Part shown: in pieces, positions 55,324 to 64,000 of the stretch
Position numbering within the stretch: the stretch's first letter is position 1
Layout: each line of letters starts with the position of its first letter
NCBI GenBank assembly: GCA_030770425.1
Contig: JASJFT010000028.1
Coordinates: 62,001-126,000, forward strand
Source of the DNA: Darksidea phi
Lineage: Eukaryota > Ascomycota > Dothideomycetes > Pleosporales > Lentitheciaceae
Length of the DNA stretch: 64,000 bases
Direction: 5' to 3'
Program-made: the position numbers and the translations under genes
The notes under the pieces: model-generated
What the model was told of the DNA's origin: nothing
Seen by the model: the letters and a program-made list of their open reading frames with translations, nothing else
The model's database searches: none

Positions 55324-56862
55324 TCAAAAAATCCGGCGTCGGCCTTTTTTGGGCTTACCTGGTTGATCCTGGCTCTCCCACGGTGAACCTTCAGTCTTGC
55401 GAATACGACCACCGAGGCCAAGTCGCTCGCGTGAGGAGTGAGAGCGAAAGTGGTGGGATGCTGGTGTATCCGACGATTTGGTGGTGGAGGGCGCGATAGA
55501 CGTCTCGCCACTACCTCTCGAGCTCTTCTCGGCCAGAATTGGCAGCTCAGTAATCGTATCAGTGCTGGCAACCGATACCTCGTACAAAGTCGGCAGCGAG
55601 GATGGCCCGGGCTTATGCGGCAGAGCGAATGGCGACGGCCTAGGTCGCGGCCGTGAGAAGTTTGTCGACGGCCCTCTCGATGGGCTATCCATCTGCAGTG
55701 GATTCACGGCTCGCGGGCTTTGCGGTGAACTTTCTGCGGGTTGCGCTGCAGTCAAAGCTCGTGGAGCTTGAATAGGAGGTACCGTTGCACGTGCTCCACT
55801 GGACGAAGTCGGTAATTCGAACAGGAAGTCATGAGAGTCGGGGACCGAATCGGAGTCATCACTCTCTTCCCCCAGCTTGACTTCGTGGGCCTCGGCCGCG
55901 GGAAATCCACCATTGCCCTTCAATTTCTTGAAAATAGCTTCCGCTTTGCTATTCACTGAGGGCGTTGGCTCGTCGGCAGGGAACGGGAAAGGTTCCAATG
56001 CCACATCCGGTGGCGGGCGTGGCGGGCTCCAGGGATGCTCTGCATACGTTGTGGGCAGAGCGGCTTCCGAATTTGGGCTGTCCGGGAAGACGTAAGTCAT
56101 CTGTGGCAGTGGCAGCGTCGATGTAGATGGCGAGCTCAATGGCGGTATCTCTGAGGACTCGGACGGGCCGGAATCTCTACGCATGCCGAAACCTGCGGTA
56201 GAGCTTGTGGGGGAGGCGAGGGAGTTTGGAGGCCCTCGACTGGCATCCGAAGCCAGGGAGAAAATGGAAGTGTTGAGACTGTAGTTGTAATTGGGCAATG
56301 GTTGCGAGCTATGGGAAGACGGACTTTCCCTCTTGCTGGCTGTGGTGGAACTCTTTGATGATTTGGCGGAATCTGGTATACCGTCCCACTTCGAGTTCAC
56401 TTTGGGTACTGTGGAAGGGAGCTTCTGATAGGATACAGCCTGGAGCCCAACTGGGGTCGCTGTGCCGCCTTTGGCCGCGGCCTGCTTGCGTTGCGATTCG
56501 GCGTACTGCTCTAGAGCAAGCTGGGATGGCTCTTTCATGGTAAGGAAGCCGAGGAAGCCGTTCTTCTTTTTCTTGGGCGATTTCGAGGCTCTCGACGTCG
56601 AACCATTGGAGGAAGCCAGACTGGTGGCCGCGGACGAGGATGACGTCGTGCTCTTAGAGTCGGAAGACGGGCGATCTCCGGTGGGCGTCAGGGTGGAAAT
56701 AGAGGCACACGGGCGAAGCTCAAGTGTGTCGCCGATGGTGGATTCCGTCGCTGGATTGTGTGAGGTGGGGGAAGAAGATGCATCGGGCGGCAGACGATTC
56801 CGGTACGTTAGCTTGGGGATCCTGCATGTGGGCGTACGCGCTGCCACTTCCGGCGCGGCCAT
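55324..56862 (-). CDS. conserved disordered protein of unknown function
   Basis: One exon of 512 codons from MAAPEVAARTPTCRIPKLTY. It is almost entirely low-complexity Ser/Pro/Thr. Ordered-looking islands are a basic patch and short motif (SPKKKKNGFLGFLTMKEPSQ followed by LALEQYAESQRKQ), NSKWDGIPDSAK, and a C-terminus rich in Arg/Gly/Lys (RERLGLGGRIRKTEGSPWES ... KGRRRIF). The islands are the kind of sequence kept across filamentous ascomycetes, so I think the gene is real. Many SP/TP sites suggest phosphorylation. No membrane segment or known domain. It is divergent from the gene at 58216. Confidence 0.75.
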   Translation of the reverse strand: MAAPEVAARTPTCRIPKLTYRNRLPPDASSSPTSHNPATESTIGDTLELRPCASISTLTPTGDRPSSDSKSTTSSSSAATSLASSNGSTSRASKSPKKKKNGFLGFLTMKEPSQLALEQYAESQRKQAAAKGGTATPVGLQAVSYQKLPSTVPKVNSKWDGIPDSAKSSKSSTTASKRESPSSHSSQPLPNYNYSLNTSIFSLASDASRGPPNSLASPTSSTAGFGMRRDSGPSESSEIPPLSSPSTSTLPLPQMTYVFPDSPNSEAALPTTYAEHPWSPPRPPPDVALEPFPFPADEPTPSVNSKAEAIFKKLKGNGGFPAAEAHEVKLGEESDDSDSVPDSHDFLFELPTSSSGARATVPPIQAPRALTAAQPAESSPQSPRAVNPLQMDSPSRGPSTNFSRPRPRPSPFALPHKPGPSSLPTLYEVSVASTDTITELPILAEKSSRGSGETSIAPSTTKSSDTPASHHFRSHSSRERLGLGGRIRKTEGSPWESQDQPGKPKKGRRRIF

Positions 56863-58215
56863 GATGTGACAGCGAAACGGCGATGATCTCTGGCGATCGC
56901 CCGTTGCGGTTACTGGTCAGAGCCGAAGTGGCGCTCGAGCTGAGCTAGGAGGGAGAAGCGGCGCTACTTGGTTGGCGCCGCGGACATGACTCTCGGCGAC
57001 AAGAGAAGGCGAAGTAGGTACAGGTGAAGGTCGAAAACGAGGTGAAAACGAGGTGAAGGAGAATCGATCTGCAACAAGGCCTGTGAGCTGCTCACTGATG
57101 AATGTTGTGTGGGCCGGCTGGGAAGGCGCCATTGACGGGGAGGCGACGATCCAAAGGCAATACTTGGGGGCAATTAACGGGCAATTAAAAGGCAACGACG
57201 GCGGCTGCCAATGGGGACATGATGGCAGCCATGGTCGAGGGCACTCTTTGACATTGATCAGACCCCGGCTGGAGGGACCGCCTGGCTTCCGGTGCTGGCC
57301 ATTGGCGAGCGGACGCCATGGCGTTTTGGCTGGCTGTGATGCTACGGCGGTAGTGCACGAGGCAGCAGATCTAGCACAAATGCCATCGAGGGGGTGGGGA
57401 AGAATGCCATGACATGTCACGATGGACCACGCCGCGGAACAGTGTGCCAGGGGGGACACTCTGGAGCCATCGTGGGGGAGCTTGCCGGCTAGTGACATCC
57501 AGCAACCAGGCAATGCGTGGCTAGGGGCTGCGATCCTCGATTAGCGAGGCCTTCCGATCTGGACCCCGAGCTCTCTGCCCACGGCGCAAACAAGTACTGT
57601 AGGGGGGGGGCTCCTGGGGACAGGGCCGTGAAAGTCGACACGGTTCGGACGGCTTGGGCGCCATTGCAGACGAGGCGCCGTCCGTCCACAACGCATCCGG
57701 TAGGCCAATGCAACAGTGCCTTCCACCGTCCAACCCCGAGTTGATGCCGCTCTTCGAATGTTGCAACGACCATGACCGTCTGGATCACCTTCAGCTCGCG
57801 TCTGTGGCGCAGCAGATAGCCCCCGCGAACTAGCCCGAAATAGCCCGCCGCCTTGGCGGGACGCAGCCGACGCAAGCCACAGCCGCCACACGGCAGCCAC
57901 GCGGCGCTTCTGCTCGCTTGCTTGCCTCCCAACACGACCAAGCCGTGAATCTCGTGGGGTCCGCCACAGCCCTGGAGCCCTGGAGCCCTGGAGCTTTCAA
58001 GCCCTAGACACGGGCAGCGGTTCAGGCACGCCTTTCCGGAAGACGCGGCACAGGCAGCGGCCGCGCGCTGAGCATCTACGCGGCCTCTCGACCCAAACCT
58101 CTGCCCCTCGGCCCGGCCGTGCTCGCTCCCCACGCCCCGCCCCGCCCACGGGTCCCGCCATCTTCAGGCGCTGGGCTCGCCAGCGACTGCGGCTCTCTCT
58201 TCACCAGCGTCCGCC
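56863..58215. promoter_or_regulatory. GC-rich divergent promoter region
   Basis: 1.35 kb between two outward-facing start codons, GC-rich, with a run of nine G (57602-57610) and a triple tandem octamer (57970-57993). Two long minus-strand frames (56917-57513, 57489-58133) overlap and have odd composition, so I regard them as chance frames in GC-rich DNA. Confidence 0.45.
57970..57993. repeat. three tandem copies of an 8 bp unit
   Basis: The octamer ccctggag is repeated three times without spacing in the divergent promoter region. A fourth partial unit may follow. Confidence 0.85.
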
Positions 58216-59028
58216 ATGCCAGCGCTCCTGGTCGATACCAGCACCCGCTCCCCGTCGCCCAGTACCTCGTCCACCCCCTCAGACCAGCACGACAGACGAC
58301 GCTCCTCGTCCCGCTCGCCAGACCGCCCGCCCGTGTCACCCATCACGCCCACGTCCTCCGTTGCGCAACTGGCCCCCCTTGAGCCCTCCGAACCTCGGAC
58401 ACGACTTGTCCCGCCGCCTGTTGCGACCTTCAAGCGGCAGCCGCCGTCAGTGCCCATATCCGAAAGCGAAAACCCGGATGCGATAGCACTGCGCTCCGCC
58501 ATATCGCTCCTCCAGCTGCAGCGAGAGAAGAGCAAGCGCGACCTCAAGGCCTTGGAGGACCTGAAGGCTGCCGCCGTATCAAACCCACAGACCTTTGTGC
58601 GCTCTCTGCAGGAGCAAAGAGCGCAGGCGTCGAAAGCGAAACGCGACATACTCACCCCTACGCTTTCCGACATATCCGAAGCTGCTCTGATCGACGAAAG
58701 TGAAGGTGGCGAAGAACGAAATGGAGCAATGCGCAAAGACTCGGCCGGAGGAGACGGATCGGCTACTGAAAAGTCGAAACTGCCTACCATTCCTGAACCC
58801 CAAAATATAATACGGTGTCCGCCGGTGAATTGGGCAAAATATCACGTCGTGGGAGAATCCTTGGATAAGATGCATGAAGAGCAGCGCCGATATCCAGGGT
58901 CCATCGACCCTCCACGAACCCAGCAAGGCGCCAAAGCGCCACCTCATGCCGTCGCTGCACCATACTCGCCCTTCACGGACGGCGTGGGCGAGCGCCAATC
59001 CCCATCACACAACTCAGATCATGTGTGA
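58216..59028 (+). CDS. conserved fungal protein of unknown function
   Basis: One exon of 270 codons starting MPALLVDTSTRSPSPSTSST. The N-terminal about 90 residues are disordered Ser/Pro/Arg-rich. A helical, probably coiled-coil segment follows (DAIALRSAISLLQLQREKSK ... LKALEDLKAA), then an acidic stretch, then a compact motif (NIIRCPPVNWAKYHVVGESL then DKMHEEQRRYPG) that looks like the conserved core, and a disordered tail. The core motif supports a real gene, but I know no function or domain name for it. No signal peptide or membrane segment is seen, so it is likely nuclear or cytosolic. Confidence 0.75.
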   Translation: MPALLVDTSTRSPSPSTSSTPSDQHDRRRSSSRSPDRPPVSPITPTSSVAQLAPLEPSEPRTRLVPPPVATFKRQPPSVPISESENPDAIALRSAISLLQLQREKSKRDLKALEDLKAAAVSNPQTFVRSLQEQRAQASKAKRDILTPTLSDISEAALIDESEGGEERNGAMRKDSAGGDGSATEKSKLPTIPEPQNIIRCPPVNWAKYHVVGESLDKMHEEQRRYPGSIDPPRTQQGAKAPPHAVAAPYSPFTDGVGERQSPSHNSDHV

Positions 59029-59588
59029 CGCACTACACAGATCCCAACTCAAAAATTCCTGAGCACAGGTTGCTCCTTTCACGACTTACGCGGTAACGGT
59101 TACTTGACGATAGACGCTTGATGATAGACAGGGTGGTCTCATCATTAGATGCAGGTACACTTCGAATATACATTTACCTCAAAACACCGAGAACCATCGG
59201 TGACTTCAAGTCTGATCCAATCTCTCGCCACAATTTCCGAGCTTGAACAGTAAACAGCCCTCTCTATTATTTCTTTTAACAGAACGCTGTCTGCGGAAGA
59301 AACCAATCAGGACACCCCTGTGTGCACTACGGTTTTTCCTCGGGCCATGCGCTTCTTCAATCCATCCCGCCCGCTGTCCGCGTGGCTCCCAGCGGCTGTG
59401 CAATTCAACACATAGAAAACCGATTTAGAGTGGCGCTGCCCCCCCACCAACGGCAAGTTTCACTGCCAATCAGGCATTCACACCATTCATTTGCCCGTTG
59501 CCCTTTTCCCTAGTCCACCGTCCATGCAAAAAATCTGTGCAATCAGTCAAAGCTACAAGGGCGGATCATGAACGGGCGAGCCCGCTTT
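59029..59588. other. intergenic stretch left of the mariner relic
   Basis: About 560 bp with no supported gene; short family-less frames only. Confidence 0.4.
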
Positions 59589-60523
59589 TGGGTGGCAAAA
59601 GGTCCGTGCATGGAAGCTGCGAGAATCCAGTACCTTGGTTTATAAGCGTTTTACTAGTACCCAGAGGTACCAAATTCCGCGCTATTCCGCCACAATGCCG
59701 AAAACACCTAATCCTCGCCTCACATATCGAGAACGCGTTCAGATAAGGACCCTCAGAGATGCTGGATATCTACACAAGGAGATCGAACTCGCGAGGAGAT
59801 TGCTTAGGAGCTAGGTATCGAGGCCTGTCGACGTATACTAGTACCGTCGGAAGGCTATAGAGAAGCCGTTTCTTACTTTATAGTAGATGGAAGAGCGCTT
59901 GAAATAGGCCCTGGAGTACTACTATTGGACTAATGAGTAGTAGGATTAGGTGGCCTGGGAGGATAAGATGTCAATAACTCTCAGCCATGGAGAGGTCTAT
60001 ATAACAAGGAAACCTAAGAAAAAGTACCTACCTTAGTACTGGTTTAAGGGCTACTCAGCAGGCTATATATAGGGGATAATATCTCGAGCCTGGAAAGGCC
60101 CTCTAATATTTCTCGAAAAGGCCTGGCTCTTAGAGAAAGGAACAGTTAATTGTGACGTATATATACGTCTGCCCTATATCAAGGCCTTTTAGGACGTTCA
60201 ACCAGGGCTAATCTATGTAGAGGATAACTACTCTATTGAAGATTATAACCTCAGCCTATTAGGGGAAAAATCAGCCTAGATGACTATTTGAAGTATATTC
60301 GAGAGATAAGAGATCGGTGCTGGGCAGTGATTCAGGCTAGGGGTGGCCATACAAAGTACTAATAGAATGTTGTTTTGTATGTAATATACACAGAAAACGG
60401 CATAGCGTGACCACTCGGTGGCGCTCGGGAAAAGCCTCAACCCCTGTTTCGTGCCAACCACCCCTGCAGATGACGTTTACCCCAGCCTCGCAGCAAGCAA
60501 ATTCGAGCCTGTTTAGCCACCCA
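59589..60523 (+). mobile_element. degraded Tc1/mariner-type DNA transposon
   Basis: A stop-riddled transposase frame runs from an ATG at 59695 to TAA at 60360-60362. The start (PKTPNPRLTYRERVQIRTLR then DAGY) is the helix-turn-helix N-terminus of fungal mariner transposases. Further on, AGY...GPLIFLEKAW, then an EDN triad region (LIYVEDNYS), and the ending RDRCWAVIQARGGHTKY, a typical mariner C-terminus, are recognisable. Internal TAG/TAA codons are frequent and TA-rich, as expected after RIP, and the part between EDN and the C-terminus is shortened, so an internal deletion is likely. A candidate imperfect inverted pair is tgggtggc at 59589-59596 and gccaccca at 60516-60523; the boundaries are tentative and no TA duplication is clear. 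Non-autonomous and inactive. Confidence 0.8.
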
Positions 60524-60880
60524 TTTCCACGTCAACGGCCAGCACCCGGGCGACGATTACCTTTGTCAGGCATGAAGTCTGAAGATCCTGCGAGCGAGGA
60601 GGCTGTGACAGCGCCTGTTTGCTGGTAAACTTGCTTTAGAGGTGTGGATCGGTTGTGTCCCTTGTTTGAGTGACGTTGAAAGCATTCCTCGCCAGGATTG
60701 CGTACTATGGTATATATGTGAAAGGTACTTCTTTGTCTGTCATTCACTTGTGGCTTGGTACAACTTCTCTTTTATTTATCCCTCGCTTCATCGACACTTC
60801 TTCATACCACGCCGCGACCGCACTATACAAACATCCGTATCGGCCTCTACTGGGCACACGACATCCGCCAACGATCCAAA
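60524..60880. other. promoter region of SUR7-like gene
   Basis: About 360 bp between the transposon relic and the next start codon; C/T-rich near the end. No gene. Confidence 0.4.
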
Positions 60881-61768
60881 ATGCGTCTCTCAGCACTGCT
60901 CCCAGCGCTATGCTGCACCGCAGCTCTCATCCTCTCTTTCCTCTGCCTCTTCGCAGGCCACAAGAAGGATTTCATGGAAGATTACCACATCCTCACCCTC
61001 AACACGTCCCGCATCGGTGAGGGCGTCGTAAATTCCACGCTCGGCTCCTCCGACAGTCCCGTCTCCGATCTCTGGAACCTCGTTCCCGACTCTATTCAGA
61101 ACGATGTTGGTGAAGTCGCCGGTACTGTCACAGAGAAACTCGGCATTGAAGACTTCTACTCAGCGCATTTGCTCGACTATTGCTTTGGCCAGTATACGCC
61201 TGCTGAGGCGCCAAATGCGACCCTTGGGTGGAGCGATATTGACAAGAATGTTACGGGGTGCTCGAACCGAACCGCCATGTTTTGGTTCGACCCTGAGGTT
61301 ATCCTCGAGCAGGCTCTGAACAGGTCCGGCGTCGGCATCACGCTCGACGACCTCAAATGGCCCCAGGACATTGAGCGTGGTCTCGACGCTCTGCGCATCG
61401 TCTCCATAACCTCCTTCGTCCTCTACTGCATATCTATCGCCCTCATCTTCATCGCCCTTGTCGCCGCACTTCCCGCCATCTTCGCGTCAGGCCGCCTCGC
61501 TGCCTGCTTAAACCTCATGGTCACCATCTTGGCCTTCCTGGCTATTGGCCTTGCGAGTGCCCTTGTCACGGCCGTTTCCGTCAAGGGCTCGAGTGTGATC
61601 AACCAGTACGGGAACGATGTCGGCGTGCAGGCGAGTCGGGGAAACAAGTTTTTGGCACTCACGTGGGCGACTACCGCGCTCATGTTCATCACTCTGATAG
61701 CGTGGAGTGTGGAACTCTGCTTTGGGCACCGCAGGAGACAGACTTACGTCTCTGCCAAGCACGGCTAA
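60881..61768 (+). CDS. SUR7/PalI family four-helix membrane protein
   Basis: One exon of 295 codons. I chose the Met of MRLSALLPALCCTAALILSF because it starts a signal-anchor helix; upstream in-frame codons read as leader. After helix one comes a large extracellular loop with N-glycosylation sites (NTS, NST, NAT, NVT, NRT, NRS) and two cysteines (YCFGQY, TGCSNRT), then three clustered helices (about residues 178-202, 213-238, 257-282) and a short basic tail. This topology is that of the SUR7/PalI family: Sur7 marks eisosome/MCC plasma-membrane domains, PalI/Rim9 assists ambient-pH sensing, Pun1 responds to wall stress. Which branch this belongs to is undecided. The neighbour downstream is convergent. 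Confidence 0.82.
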   Translation: MRLSALLPALCCTAALILSFLCLFAGHKKDFMEDYHILTLNTSRIGEGVVNSTLGSSDSPVSDLWNLVPDSIQNDVGEVAGTVTEKLGIEDFYSAHLLDYCFGQYTPAEAPNATLGWSDIDKNVTGCSNRTAMFWFDPEVILEQALNRSGVGITLDDLKWPQDIERGLDALRIVSITSFVLYCISIALIFIALVAALPAIFASGRLAACLNLMVTILAFLAIGLASALVTAVSVKGSSVINQYGNDVGVQASRGNKFLALTWATTALMFITLIAWSVELCFGHRRRQTYVSAKHG

Positions 61769-62500
61769 GCCATCAACACATCGACTTCTCTCTCGTAAGG
61801 AGGGCACATTGATCTTGGAGTCTGGTGCCGGCCTTCATTCGCACTTTGGCCACCCCGGACTATATCAGGCCCTTGCTTCACACAATGTCTTTACGCAGAT
61901 AGAGATAGCAAGAGGAAGGGATGAAGATATTGCTGGATGACCCCTCACGAACTTTATGTCTTTCCCCTTGAATTGTTGCATATACCCAAACTGCGCCGCT
62001 GCGCTGTAGCAATAATTAGTCTAGTTAAGTAGAAAGTTTTACTATGAAATTGCATAGAACTGCTAGACCTTAATTTCTCAATGTAGATGGTTATATCATT
62101 CTGTTAATTTCAAGCTATAACCCGGCCTAGCAATAGCCTCATTGACGCATGAGCAATGTTACGTCACTCACATCATCATCGTCCGGGCAGCTTGACCCTT
62201 CCAGCACCGAACGCATTGCATTGAGCCGTCTAAACGCTAGAGAACTAGATGTACTACACAATTGTATACCCGAACAAATGGAATTTCAGAAGGCTCAAGC
62301 CTGCCTGTGACACGGAGAGTGGATATAGCTGACCAAGAAGGAACATGAAGCCCAACCCACCACACTCCACGCTTTGCACCTTTTACCCTACGGTTCAAAG
62401 AAGAAAACTCGACCAATAAACACAACGTCATCTCCTTTCCACCTCTAAAACCTCTTCCGGTCCACCATCATCCCTATGCTGCCAAGGTCATAGCTGCTGT
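61769..62500. other. tail-to-tail intergenic region
   Basis: About 730 bp between convergent SUR7-like and PMT genes; AT-rich, nothing else recognised. Confidence 0.45.
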
Positions 62501-64000
62501 CTATTTTGCGAAGTGCAGGTCATACGCCAACCACTTCCTAGACTGAACCTGCTCAACGCTCAATCCTGGTTTTCCATACGTCAACGGCGCAAAGAACAAG
62601 AAGCACCAGAACACAACAGCAAGAATGACAACTGTAGCGATCCAACTCCCGAGCAAGCTTTGCGTAGCAACACGTTCGCGGACCGGGCGAGATTTCGTAC
62701 GGCGGTGGCCCTTAACAGCAGTGCCCGGAGGAGCGGGAGACTCTGGGTCCAAAGGCTCAATGTTGAAGATAAATTCGACGAGAGCACCCGTGACGAGGAC
62801 AGAGGCAAGGTGCGCGGGAAGGTAGTGATGTAGGAAGAGTTGGCGGCCCATGATGTAAAAAGGGATATAATGAGCGGCCCATGTAAGGAAGAAGAAACCA
62901 GTGGAATTATAGAGGCGGGAGCGTGTGCCTATGAAGGATTAGCTAAGCTGAGGATATGGGATATAGGTTTACTTACGCTCATCGAGGGCATCCATACCGC
63001 GGCGCAAAGCCAACTGATCAGCACCAATGATACCAGCAAAAACAGCAAGCAGAGAGGAAGCGAGCCACCATCCGACTGGGTTACCGAGGAAATAGATCTG
63101 CTCGCGCGTGTCATTGTGGGTCCAGAAAGAGACGCCGCGGAGAAGAAAGGGCCACGAAATAGGCTGCGACGCATACGGGTGGGAACTCGTTAAGGCGTTG
63201 TTGTGGTAGAACATGGCACGTTGAAGCTCAAGGTATTTCCTCAAGAATGAAAGGCTCTTGACCTTCTTGGCCTCCTTCTTATTACGCTCATCCTCGGCAG
63301 GAAGAGAGGGAATGTCATCGACCAACCAGACGTTGCTGCTTTGCTGGACGTTCTTGTTACCGTTGATTTCAGCCTGCTTATAGGCCCAGTCGGGAAGGGG
63401 AGAGGTGTGGGTCCACATGCAGACTTTAGTCGGTACGTGGATGAGTTTGAAGTGGGTAGACATAGTCTTGAAGTCTCCCTTGCTCTTGCCGTCGACCTTA
63501 ATCTCGAACAGAGTGTCGTTGAACCGGTTACCGTTAGCCTCCTCCATGCCAACGGTTGTGAACTCCTGGTTGGTGGGGTAGTACGGAGAAGCAACATCGT
63601 GGGTGAGCAGAACGGTGTCGGTGATGAGATGGCGCAGACGAATATGGTCCCCAACTTTGACACGCTGGTTCTCCGTGCTGTCAAGTGGCTGGGAGGGAAG
63701 AATTTGCCAGTGGTTGTTGGTATCGTTGTGCGGGTATCCTGTAACTTGCTGTCCTTGAGAAGAGATACGACCATCGTCGTAACGCAGCGGGTAACGATCT
63801 GGATGGCTGTGGAGGTACACTTTTGTCTCCTTGTGGCGGATCGTGATTGAGTCGTAGTAGTTGATACCAACAGATTGGAGCGTCATGACGTTATCGCTTA
63901 ACGTCTCCTGGAATTCAGGAGTCATGAAATCATCTCCCGGTCCAGACCTATTGAGGATGGAAAAATGGACCTGGAACCAGAAAAGGTATAGAAAGAAAGG
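62501..64000 (-). CDS. protein O-mannosyltransferase (probably Pmt4 class), 5' part missing
   Basis: The frame enters from the right edge (FQVHFSILNRSGPGDDF then MTPEFQETLSDN) and continues to 62977, then a 48 nt intron, then 62928-62501. It is an ER-membrane GT39 enzyme that transfers mannose from dolichyl-phosphate mannose to Ser/Thr of secreted proteins. Three MIR repeats occupy the lumenal loop (YLHSHPDRYPLRYDDGR, then GDHIRLRHLITDTVLLTHDV, then THFKLIHVPTKVCMWTH). The C-terminal membrane domain has NPVGWWLAS, the splice join ALDERTRSRLYNSTGFFF, and MGRQLFLHHYLPAHLASVLV. The DGRISSQGQQVTGY stretch and the TRSRLYNSTGFFF join make me favour the Pmt4 class, but Pmt1 is not excluded. The catalytic N-terminal part lies outside the window. 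Confidence 0.92.

Noticed and set aside
56917..58133. Two overlapping long minus-strand frames (198 and 214 codons)
   Set aside because: They lie in the GC-rich divergent promoter, overlap in different frames, and have unnatural Cys/Trp/Pro-rich composition.
59428..60430. gtggcgct direct repeat as transposon ends
   Set aside because: The two copies are in direct rather than inverted orientation and share only eight bases.
1..64000. tRNA, 5S rRNA, CRISPR arrays, telomere repeats, secondary-metabolite core genes
   Set aside because: I looked for B-box-like GGTTCGANTCC sites, 5S-like sequence, regular spaced repeats, TTAGGG runs and PKS/NRPS motifs while reading and found none convincing. A covariance-model scan would be needed to exclude RNAs fully.

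Overview
The window is nuclear DNA of a filamentous ascomycete, most likely a Dothideomycete of the order Pleosporales. This rests on short (about 45 to 80 nt) GT-AG introns with CTAAC/CTGAC-type branch sites close to the acceptor, on fungal-specific proteins (Msb1/Mug8, SUR7/PalI, PMT, MADS-box Rlm1), on a stop-riddled Tc1/mariner relic that looks RIP-mutated, and on accessory families that I associate with Pleosporales. The species is not identifiable from what I can see.

Layout. 1-16 kb is conserved housekeeping sequence: the 3' end of a CLIP-170-like microtubule plus-end protein, the complete spliceosomal helicase Brr2 (one 6.66 kb exon), a Cu+ P1B-type ATPase with four metal-binding modules, and a GRF zinc-finger protein. 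16.5-20.7 kb holds two Golgi-type glycosyltransferases on either side of a broken gene. 21.3-22.5 kb is a zinc alcohol dehydrogenase. 23.8-32.3 kb is an accessory block with several decayed genes: a CorA-like protein, an ankyrin/Clp-type AAA+ protein and a degraded multi-exon gene of unknown function. It also holds one apparently intact 57-residue zinc-ribbon gene made of two very short exons. 33.2-39.7 kb returns to conserved genes: phosphoinositide phospholipase C (with an unusually long last intron), a small cupin, RNA polymerase III subunit Rpc25, and a NUFIP-domain/CCCH protein. 39.7-43.8 kb is AT-rich and gene-poor, with a broken F-box-like gene. 43.9-59.0 kb carries Msb1, the MADS-box factor Rlm1 with a 70-residue polyglutamine run, a penta-EF-hand protein, and a divergent pair of conserved but uncharacterised proteins. 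59.6-60.5 kb is the mariner relic. The window ends with a SUR7/PalI-type membrane protein and most of a protein O-mannosyltransferase that runs off the right edge.

Functional themes. Several genes belong to cell-surface building and cell-wall signalling: two glycosyltransferases, PMT, SUR7-like, Msb1 and Rlm1. They are not arranged as a cluster and I do not claim co-regulation. I found no secondary-metabolite cluster, tRNA, rRNA or CRISPR. No clearly new system stands out. The most interesting material is the decaying accessory block, the tiny zinc-ribbon gene, the polyQ expansion, the GC-AG introns and the micro-exons. Splice sites were assigned by reading consensus sites and checking phase, without transcript data.
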